Source of the DNA: an uncultured Sutterella sp.
Lineage (GTDB): Bacteria > Pseudomonadota > Gammaproteobacteria > Burkholderiales > Burkholderiaceae_F
Direction of reading: 5' to 3'
Length of the DNA stretch: 7,472 nt
NCBI GenBank assembly: GCA_900552545.1
Contig: USAL01000091.1
Location: 1-7,472 of the forward strand
The notes beneath the pieces were generated by a model. The model made no database searches and was not told where the DNA came from. It saw only the letters and a program-made list of their open reading frames with translations. Every line of letters starts with the position of its first letter. Within the stretch, counting starts at the first letter, position 1. Below, in pieces: positions 1-4,561 of the stretch. Position numbers and translations under genes: made by a program.

Positions 1-966
1 GGGGACATCGCCCGCACGCTCGGGCGGGCGACGATCATCGCCGACAGCCTCAATGAGCCCGCTCGCATTGAGGCTGTCGCCGCCGCTTCGGAAGTTGCCA
101 AGGACAAACCCATTGCCGTCGGCGTGCGCTGCACGCCCGACTTCGACCTCGTGGGCTACTGCAAGAAGCCCTCGAAATTCGGTATTCCCTTCTCCGACGG
201 CGAGAAGATGGTCGAGCTCCTGAAGGCGCGCCCCCACATCCGCGTCACGGGGCTACACATGCACCTGCAAAGCCAGTGTCTTGATGCCGCGGCGATTGCG
301 GCCTACTACGACCGGGCCTGCAGCTTTTTTGCCGACGTCTTCAGCCACCTGGGCACCAAGGCGCAGTTTCTGAACCTCGGAAGCGGCGTCGGCGTTGCCT
401 ACAACACGACGCGCGACGCGCCCTTTGATCTCTCCAGATTGGGAGAGGCGCTCTCCCGTGCGATTGCAAGCTACGAAAACCTGCACGAGGCGCGCGTACT
501 CATTGAGTCGGGCCGCTACATCGTCTGCGAGGCGGGCACCTACGTCACGCAGGTGCTTGACGTCAAGCACTGCTACGGCAAGACCTACGTCATCGTGCAA
601 AACGGCGCCAACGGCTTTCTGCGGCCCGTCTACGCAACGCTTGCGATGGACAACAACGCCAAGGCTGCCGCCCAGGAGCCCTTCTTCACCGCGCCCGAGT
701 GCTTTGCCTTCCATGCGTTTGATTCCTGCGGACGTCCGCGCCAGGGCAAGGAGCTTGCGGTCGAGCTCGTCGGCAACCTCTGCACGGCCTGCGATACGTT
801 GGGCCACGACGTGAAGCTTCCCGCCAACATTGCCGTGGGCGATCTGATCACGATCTCCAACGCAGGCAGCTACGCCCGCAACCTCTCGGCGCTTGCCTTT
901 GCAAGCCAGCAGCCGCCGCGCAAAGCGCTCGTGCGCACCGACGGCAGCCTGCTGTGGGCACCGTAG
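1..966 (+). CDS. Fold-type III PLP-dependent decarboxylase, 3' part (5' end outside window)
   Basis: The frame is open from base 1 to the TAG at 964-966, giving 321 residues with no plausible start inside, so the N-terminus and the PLP-binding lysine lie upstream. The protein resembles the diaminopimelate/ornithine decarboxylase family (alanine-racemase-like barrel plus C-terminal beta domain), which decarboxylates amino acids through a PLP Schiff base. Visible family motifs, in order: IIADSLNEPARIE, KFGIPF, HMHLQSQ (the usual HIGSQ position), NLGSGVGVAY (phosphate-binding glycine loop), ESGRYIVCEAG (usual EPGR), VGNLCTACDTL (usual G-x-L-C-E/T-x-x-D with the catalytic Cys of the dimer interface) and VGDLITISNAGSYARN. 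The LCTxxD form, rather than CESGD, places it nearer to decarboxylases of secondary-metabolite, siderophore or carrier-protein pathways than to LysA. The substrate cannot be read from the sequence. Complete family members are roughly 400-450 residues, so about a quarter is missing. Confidence 0.85.
   Translation, partial: GDIARTLGRATIIADSLNEPARIEAVAAASEVAKDKPIAVGVRCTPDFDLVGYCKKPSKFGIPFSDGEKMVELLKARPHIRVTGLHMHLQSQCLDAAAIAAYYDRACSFFADVFSHLGTKAQFLNLGSGVGVAYNTTRDAPFDLSRLGEALSRAIASYENLHEARVLIESGRYIVCEAGTYVTQVLDVKHCYGKTYVIVQNGANGFLRPVYATLAMDNNAKAAAQEPFFTAPECFAFHAFDSCGRPRQGKELAVELVGNLCTACDTLGHDVKLPANIAVGDLITISNAGSYARNLSALAFASQQPPRKALVRTDGSLLWAP
8..31. repeat. 8-bp perfect inverted repeat within the decarboxylase gene
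   Basis: TCGCCCGC at 8-15 is the exact reverse complement of GCGGGCGA at 24-31, with an 8-base loop. It lies inside coding sequence and directly precedes the longer inverted repeat at 42-79. Alone it could be a by-product of GC-rich codon use. Confidence 0.5.
42..79. repeat. 14-bp perfect inverted repeat within the decarboxylase gene
   Basis: CGACAGCCTCAATG at 42-55 and CATTGAGGCTGTCG at 66-79 are perfect reverse complements separated by 10 bases. The element is wholly inside an open frame and encodes the conserved stretch DSLNEPARIEAV. A 14-bp perfect stem is far more than expected by chance at a given site. It would form a very stable hairpin in the mRNA or could be a protein-binding dyad. 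No role can be assigned from the sequence. Confidence 0.85.
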
Positions 967-1084
967 GCTTGCGCCCGGGTTTCTCAAGCAATCAGCCTTT
1001 CAACGTTTAAACAGCTCGGCCCGCCTCTGCACTGCATGTACAGAAGCGAGCCGATCAGCGCGCAGTCTCTTTCGAAAAAAGAAT

Positions 1085-1130
1085 AAAAAAAGCCGCTTGC
1101 CGTCCCCGGGGAAAAGGGAGGCTCGCGGCC
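1085..1130 (-). terminator. Rho-independent terminator for the flavocytochrome gene
   Basis: Read on the minus strand, GCCGC (opposite 1125-1129) pairs with GCGGC (opposite 1092-1096). Inside this are a second stem GCC/GGC and a third TCCC/GGGA. The outer stem is followed at once by seven T residues (opposite 1085-1091), then ATTC and six more T (opposite 1075-1080). This is the normal layout of an intrinsic terminator. It lies about 160 bases beyond the flavocytochrome stop codon, implying a long structured 3' untranslated region, because no other minus-strand gene fits between. Confidence 0.7.
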
Positions 1131-1134
1131 GATG

Positions 1135-1140
1135 AGGAGG
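1135..1140 (+). promoter_or_regulatory. Shine-Dalgarno AGGAGG preceding candidate small ORF
   Basis: A perfect AGGAGG lies 6 bases (AGAGAG) before the ATG at 1147. This is the best ribosome-binding-site match in the window and is the main reason to consider the small ORF that follows. Confidence 0.45.
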
Positions 1141-1146
1141 AGAGAG

Positions 1147-1284
1147 ATGACTGATGCATCTGCGCCCGGCCCGAAAGGGCTCGCCCCTTTCGGAGCTTTT
1201 ATCTGCGGCCGCCGCCATCGTCTTCTTTTGAAAGTGGACGAGATGTGGGCGAGGCTTTGGCGGCCGCAGCGTCAGGCGCGTTGA
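1147..1284 (+). CDS. Candidate small protein, 45 residues, unknown function
   Basis: ATG at 1147 and TGA at 1282-1284 bound a 45-codon ORF. The protein starts MTDASAPGPKGLAPFGAF and ends VDEMWARLWRPQRQARR, with a single Cys at residue 20 and a basic, Trp-containing C-terminus. I see no signal peptide, full membrane helix or known domain. In favour: the AGGAGG with ideal 6-base spacing, and an ORF that fits exactly between the neighbouring genes, ending 3 bases before the flavocytochrome stop on the other strand. Against: the sequence contains two inverted repeats (1171-1193 and 1203-1269) that could explain its conservation as RNA structure; no promoter is evident; and the transcript would be antisense to the flavocytochrome 3' untranslated region. 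It may be a chance ORF. Confidence 0.25.
   Translation: MTDASAPGPKGLAPFGAFICGRRHRLLLKVDEMWARLWRPQRQAR
1171..1200 (+). terminator. Possible plus-strand terminator hairpin
   Basis: CCGAAAGGG at 1171-1179 pairs perfectly with CCCTTTCGG at 1185-1193 around a 5-base loop, followed by AGC and TTTT at 1197-1200. The stem is strong but the T-run is short and displaced by three bases. It could end transcripts coming from the decarboxylase about 200 bases upstream, or simply be a 3' stabilising hairpin in either transcript. Confidence 0.4.
1203..1269. repeat. 11-bp perfect inverted repeat, 45-base spacer
   Basis: CTGCGGCCGCC at 1203-1213 is the exact reverse complement of GGCGGCCGCAG at 1259-1269. 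Within the spacer, ATCGTC and GACGAGAT can extend the fold with a bulge. It lies just beyond the flavocytochrome stop (on its 3' side) and is not followed by a T-run on either strand. It may be a 3' untranslated hairpin of the flavocytochrome transcript. Confidence 0.6.
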
Positions 1285-1287
1285 CTA

Positions 1288-3120
1288 CTACTTGCCGAGG
1301 GCGCGGGCTGCCGCGCTTTCACCGGCGATGCGCCCGAAGGTGATCGTCTCGGAGATCGAGTTGCCGCCCAGGCGGTTCTTGCCGTGCACGCCGCCCGTGA
1401 CTTCACCTGCAGCGTAGAGGCCTTCGATGGGCTTGCCCTGCTTGTTGATCACGCGGGTCTGTTCGTCAAACTTCAGACCGCCCATGTAGTAGTGGATGGC
1501 AGGCGTAATCTCGATGGCGTAGTACGGAGGCGTATTGACCTTGATCTTGGCGTTGATGCCGGGACGATTGAAGTCCGGATCCTTGCCGGCGTCGGCGTAC
1601 TTGTTGTACTGCGCGATCGTCGCTTCAAGGTTCTTGGCATCGATGCCGGCGTTCTTGGCCAGTTCAGCAAGCGTGTTGCCCTGCTTGGCCAGGCCGAGCT
1701 CAAAGGCTGCGCTCGTCTGCTTGACGCCCTTTCTCACCTTCTCATCGAAGATTTCGTAGGCAACGCCGCCCGTCTGCTTGGAAACCGCAGCGCTCGTGAC
1801 ATCGCGCGTGGTGAGCTCGCTGATGAAGCGCTTGCCCTCGCGGTTGACGAAGACCGCACCGGCGCCGCGCACCGTTTCGGAGATGATCACCGGGGAGCCG
1901 ACCAGAAGCGTCGGGTTGAGCTGGATCTCCTTGGCGTCAACGACGGCCGCGCCGAGCTGTTCGGCAAGGATCATGCCGTCGCCCTGGCTGCCGGGCTGGT
2001 TGGAGGTCTTCACATCAGCGCTGATGTCGGGACGCAGCGACTGCACAAGCTTGCTGTTGGCACCGATGCCGCCCGTGGCGAGCACGACGGCCTTGGCATT
2101 GATGCGATACAGACCCGTATGCTTGCCCTTGATGAGTGCGCCGGTCACGACGCCCTTGTCGTCGGTGTAGAGCTTGACGAGCTTGGAGTTCAGACGCAGG
2201 TCAAGATTGGTTTCCTTAGCATGGTTGCGGAAGAACTTCGAGAGATAGGGACCCACGAAGAGACCGCCGTCAGGACCGTGCATGCGTGCGGCCGAAGCAC
2301 CGCCGCCCAGACCGACGTGCGAGAGCTCTGCGCCGCGCTTGGCAAGCCACTCGATCGACTCATTGGAGCGATCGGCGAGAATCTTCACAAGCGCCGGGTT
2401 GCTCACGTTCTTGCCGCCCTTCATGGTGTCCTTGAACATCATGTCGGGGGTGTCCTTGACGCCCTTGGCCTGCTGGTACTTGGTACCCGCAGCGTTCATG
2501 CCACCGGCGGCAAGCAGGCTGTTGCCGCCCGGAACGGCCATCTTCACACCCATGATGATGTTCTTCACCCCCGCTTCCTGCGCGGTAAAGGCAGCCATGA
2601 AGCCGGCGGCGCCAGAACCCACGACGAGAATATCGGTCGTCTCGGTTCTTTCGGGCTTGGCGTTGGCGTAGACCGAAAGATCCTCATATTGACCGGGAAC
2701 CTTGGCGCCCTTGCCGTACTTCATGTCCTTCATGCTCGGGAAGTCATGGCAGTTCGAGCAGTAGGCAACCGACGGGTTGTGTCCGGAGTGGCAGGCCGTG
2801 CACTGAACGTCACCCAAGTGGCTCTTGTGCGGGTTGGGCATGCCTTCCTTTTCGGTCTTCTTTGCAACATCGGCCGGGTTGTGGCACATGGTGCACTTGG
2901 CGTTGATTTCGGTTTCCGAATCGGAAACCTTGTCACTGTCGTGGCAAGTCGCGCAGTTCAGGCCCATCTTCATGTGGCCGCCCGCCAGAAACGATGCCAT
3001 CTCTCCTTGGGAATACGTCTTGACGACGTCAGACGAGAAGCCGGCGGCAGCTACGGAAGTGCCAAACGCCATCGCCATCAGGGTCACGCCGGCAAGCATG
3101 GAAATTCGAAACGTTCTCAT
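1288..3120 (-). CDS. Periplasmic tetraheme flavocytochrome c, fumarate-reductase family
   Basis: This is a 610-residue exported reductase. It should take electrons through c-type hemes from a quinol-oxidising membrane cytochrome and reduce a C=C bond at FAD. Residues 1-26 form a Sec signal peptide (basic start, hydrophobic core, AAA before the likely cleavage site). Four CXXCH heme sites follow at 56-60, 76-80, 107-111 and 121-125, then a dinucleotide motif VVGSGAAG at 166-173, PGGNS, AGGMNAA, and the C-terminal AAGEVTGGVHGKNRLGGNS. Aligned from memory with Shewanella Fcc3, the catalytic acid Arg402 is Arg439, the proton-path Glu378/Arg381 are Glu415/Arg418, and the substrate ligands His504 and Arg544 are His543 and Arg583. 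Two key positions differ: Fcc3 His365 is Asn402, and the usual FAD-ribose Glu is Val192. Start choice: ATG at 3120 has AGGAG six bases upstream; the ATG two codons earlier (3126) abuts it. It is divergent from a LysR gene, and no donor cytochrome gene is in the window. Confidence 0.93.
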   Translation of the reverse strand: MRTFRISMLAGVTLMAMAFGTSVAAAGFSSDVVKTYSQGEMASFLAGGHMKMGLNCATCHDSDKVSDSETEINAKCTMCHNPADVAKKTEKEGMPNPHKSHLGDVQCTACHSGHNPSVAYCSNCHDFPSMKDMKYGKGAKVPGQYEDLSVYANAKPERTETTDILVVGSGAAGFMAAFTAQEAGVKNIIMGVKMAVPGGNSLLAAGGMNAAGTKYQQAKGVKDTPDMMFKDTMKGGKNVSNPALVKILADRSNESIEWLAKRGAELSHVGLGGGASAARMHGPDGGLFVGPYLSKFFRNHAKETNLDLRLNSKLVKLYTDDKGVVTGALIKGKHTGLYRINAKAVVLATGGIGANSKLVQSLRPDISADVKTSNQPGSQGDGMILAEQLGAAVVDAKEIQLNPTLLVGSPVIISETVRGAGAVFVNREGKRFISELTTRDVTSAAVSKQTGGVAYEIFDEKVRKGVKQTSAAFELGLAKQGNTLAELAKNAGIDAKNLEATIAQYNKYADAGKDPDFNRPGINAKIKVNTPPYYAIEITPAIHYYMGGLKFDEQTRVINKQGKPIEGLYAAGEVTGGVHGKNRLGGNSISETITFGRIAGESAAARALGK

Positions 3121-3126
3121 GCTCAT

Positions 3127-3131
3127 CTCCT
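3127..3131 (-). promoter_or_regulatory. Ribosome binding site deciding the flavocytochrome start
   Basis: On the minus strand the sequence reads TAGGAG-ATGAGC-ATG. AGGAG is directly adjacent to the first ATG (opposite 3126) but correctly spaced, six bases, from the second ATG (opposite 3120). The second start is therefore preferred, which shortens the signal peptide by two residues without changing its character. Confidence 0.75.
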
Positions 3132-3149
3132 ATTTTTTATTTTGAATTT

Positions 3150-3196
3150 TCCGAACCATCGCACCTATGCATTCAATGCATGACTCTTGGTTCGGA
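3150..3196. promoter_or_regulatory. Nested dyad, probable LysR-type operator
   Basis: An outer inverted repeat pairs TCCGAACCA (3150-3158) with TGGTTCGGA (3188-3196), 9 bp perfect. Centred one base away is an inner perfect palindrome ATGCATT-C-AATGCAT (3167-3181). The inner one contains TGCATTCAATGCA (3168-3180), which fits the T-N11-A pattern of LysR-type binding sites with symmetric arms. It lies between the divergent regulator and flavocytochrome genes, ending about 30 bases before the flavocytochrome start. In the flavocytochrome transcript it could also fold as a two-stem hairpin in the leader. The symmetry is seen directly; the assignment to the adjacent LysR protein is inference. Confidence 0.6.
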
Positions 3197-3211
3197 GCAA
3201 ATGACTGAGAA

Positions 3212-3221
3212 ATTTGCAAAT
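3212..3221. repeat. Short palindrome ATTTGCAAAT
   Basis: A perfect 10-bp palindrome in the AT-rich divergent promoter region, 16 bases from the nested dyad. Its core TTTGCAAA recalls the TTTGCA/TGCAAA arms at 4436-4451 downstream of the LysR gene, so both could be sites for one protein. Short AT-rich palindromes are common, so the support is weak. Confidence 0.3.
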
Positions 3222-3340
3222 CCTGTAAAAATCTTTGATTTAATAAGGATTTTGCTGTTTTTTCAGCTGAGTCTCCATCATTATTACGCCAACCTTAGGT
3301 GATGTGCCATTAGTATATTTTCAACCCAGCCTTCGAAAAA

Positions 3341-3354
3341 TCCGAACGCCATCG
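3341..3354 (+). repeat. Third copy of the TCCGAAC operator arm
   Basis: TCCGAACGCCATCG here repeats TCCGAACCATCG at 3150-3161 with two extra bases (GC) after TCCGAAC. The 7-mer therefore occurs three times in this intergenic region: forward at 3150-3156, inverted at 3190-3196 and forward here, about 45 bases before the LysR start. It may be a secondary binding half-site, for example for autoregulation. Confidence 0.4.
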
Positions 3355-3399
3355 TCCGATTCAAATCTTTTCCCCAAATCACGCTAGGTTTTGTGCGTC

Positions 3400-4323
3400 A
3401 TGCAACGTTTTTCACTCACTGATCTTGAAGTGCTTTCGGCGGCAGCCGATGAAGAGAACCTCACCCGAGCCGCGCGCCGCATGCACCTTGTCACTTCAAG
3501 CGCTTCGGCGCACATTAAAAACCTCGAAAGCGCGCTCGGCGTGGAGCTTCTGGCTCGCCGCGTACGCGGCGTCGAGCTCACCGAAGCCGGCCGCATTGTC
3601 AACCGCTACGCCAAACAGATCGCACGCAGCATCGAGCAGATGAAGCTTGAGCTCGTGCCCTTTGCCAAGCACGAGGCAGGCGTCATCCGCGTCGTTGCCA
3701 ACTACGGCGCTTCCTTTGACTACCTGCCTGCAAACATCGCGCAGTTTCTCGTCGCCAATCCCGAAGTCAACGTCGAGCTCGTGCAGATGGGGTCCGACCA
3801 AGTGGTGCAGTTCGTGGCGGAAAACCGCGCCGACATCGGCATCGGAGCCTTTCGCGGCACTTTCCCGGGCATTGAGTTTCTGCCCTACCGCAACGACGAA
3901 CTCGTGCTCATCGTGCCTGAGGATCATCCGCTGGCGGCCTTCAAGAGCATTCCCTTTGAAAAAAGCCTCGCCTACGAGTTCGTGTGTCTGGATAATTCAA
4001 GCGCGATGCAGCGCTTCATCTTTGAGAAGGCACGCATGCTCGGGCACAAGATCGTGCCGCGCATTCACGTCGGGGAGCAGTCGCTTCTGGTGGGCCTCGT
4101 CGCGCAGGGCGCGGGCATTGCCGTCATCAGCGGAGCGGCCACGCGCGCCTTTGAGCTGCGAAGAACGCGCATCGTCAAACTTACCGACGCTTGGGCGCAG
4201 CGGCGGCTTCGCATTGCTCTGTCGACCCGGCGCAAGCAGCAAAGCCGCTGGCTTGCGCCCTTGATCGAGATCCTCGCCCAGGATGCCCCGAAGGACGACG
4301 AGGTCGCTGCGGGAGCCGATTGA
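3400..4323 (+). CDS. LysR-type transcriptional regulator
   Basis: This 307-residue protein is the normal length for the family. Residues 1-65 form the winged helix-turn-helix: the recognition region reads NLTRAARRMHLVTSSASAHI, followed by LESALGVELLARRVRGVELTEAG, close to the classic LysR pattern. A linker helix of about residues 66-90 leads to the periplasmic-binding-protein-like effector domain (about 93-293), with the usual RADIGIGAF, DELVLIVPEDHPLA and GLVAQGAGIAVIS segments. The effector is unknown. ATG at 3400 is chosen because AGG at 3386-3388 lies 11 bases upstream and the family's N-terminus fits. A TTG at 3391 would leave only two bases from that AGG. Being divergent from the flavocytochrome, with a T-N11-A dyad between them, it is most likely the regulator of that gene. 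The ligand would then probably be the reductase substrate or a related compound. Confidence 0.93.
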   Translation: MQRFSLTDLEVLSAAADEENLTRAARRMHLVTSSASAHIKNLESALGVELLARRVRGVELTEAGRIVNRYAKQIARSIEQMKLELVPFAKHEAGVIRVVANYGASFDYLPANIAQFLVANPEVNVELVQMGSDQVVQFVAENRADIGIGAFRGTFPGIEFLPYRNDELVLIVPEDHPLAAFKSIPFEKSLAYEFVCLDNSSAMQRFIFEKARMLGHKIVPRIHVGEQSLLVGLVAQGAGIAVISGAATRAFELRRTRIVKLTDAWAQRRLRIALSTRRKQQSRWLAPLIEILAQDAPKDDEVAAGAD

Positions 4324-4414
4324 TTTCAAGCTCCATAGATGCGCCATTGAAGCCGCATTTATTTCTCGCTTCTTCCTCGTTTATCCCGCAACGACGGGCC
4401 TTACCCTGTACGAG

Positions 4415-4460
4415 GCAGCAGCCGTTTGCTACAGTTTTGCAGTTGTGCAAACGCTGCAGC
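4415..4460 (+). terminator. Long hairpin after the LysR gene, possible terminator or attenuator
   Basis: CGTTTGC (4423-4429) pairs with GCAAACG (4447-4453), continued outward past one bulged C by GCAG (4418-4421) with CTGC (4454-4457), then, past an A-A mismatch, by GC with GC. The loop is 17 bases. Six T residues follow at 4473-4478, but about 12 bases after the stem, so it is not a standard intrinsic terminator. The right arm TGCAAA (4446-4451) can instead pair with TTTGCA (4436-4441) inside the loop, giving a mutually exclusive smaller hairpin. Confidence 0.45.
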
Positions 4461-4537
4461 AGACGCGTCGCCTTTTTTGCGCCGCCCCTGCATCATCACC
4501 GCGTCATCGGAGCGCCATTCCCTCGTCATCTTCGTAA

Positions 4538-4561
4538 TTCCTGGCATTTTTCCTGGCATTT
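4538..4561 (+). repeat. Perfect 12-bp tandem duplication flush with the helicase start codon
   Basis: TTCCTGGCATTT occurs at 4538-4549 and again at 4550-4561, directly followed by the ATG at 4562 and directly preceded by an in-frame TAA (4535-4537). It occupies the place where a ribosome binding site should be, and none is visible. Confidence 0.9.

Larger units (their letters stand above)
967..1287. other. Convergent intergenic region
   Basis: This 321-base region separates the stop of the decarboxylase from the stop of the flavocytochrome on the other strand. From 967 to about 1074 I see no gene or clear regulatory element, only a weak GCTTG/CAAGC inverted repeat at 967-989 without a T-run. 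The rest holds two A-runs (1075-1080, 1085-1091) that are the T-tract of a minus-strand terminator, a purine-rich Shine-Dalgarno-like stretch at 1135-1146, a candidate small ORF, and two further hairpins. Confidence 0.7.
4324..4561 (+). promoter_or_regulatory. Leader region between regulator and helicase genes
   Basis: This region of 238 bases has no credible gene. Short open frames across it lack ribosome binding sites and recognisable content. It contains the hairpin at 4415-4460, a T-run at 4473-4478 and the tandem duplication at 4538-4561. I could not identify a convincing -35/-10 pair. The change of gene function and the spacing suggest that the helicase has its own promoter here. Confidence 0.4.

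Noticed and set aside
253..987. 244-codon minus-strand open frame opposite the decarboxylase
   Set aside because: Shadow of a well-supported gene; no domain or ribosome binding site.
1028..1042. LexA-like site CTGCATGTACAG
   Set aside because: The CTG and CAG are only 6 bases apart instead of 10, and there is no adjacent damage-response gene in suitable orientation.
1000..1218. 72-codon minus-strand open frame downstream of the flavocytochrome
   Set aside because: It runs straight through the minus-strand terminator and its T-run, so it would not be transcribed intact.
1384..3183. 599-codon open frame on the plus strand opposite the flavocytochrome
   Set aside because: It is a mirror of the GC-rich codon pattern of the real gene. 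The translation is Leu/Ala/Val/Gly/His rich with no recognisable domain, whereas the minus-strand product has unambiguous heme and FAD motifs.
3228..3262. Possible FNR box (TTGAT-N4-ATCAA) for anaerobic control
   Set aside because: Only one half-site (TTGAT at about 3236) is present; the second half does not match in either direction.
3305..3320. TAGTATATT as a -10 element for the LysR gene
   Set aside because: AT-rich and suitably placed, but no acceptable -35 hexamer lies 16-18 bases upstream, so no promoter is annotated.
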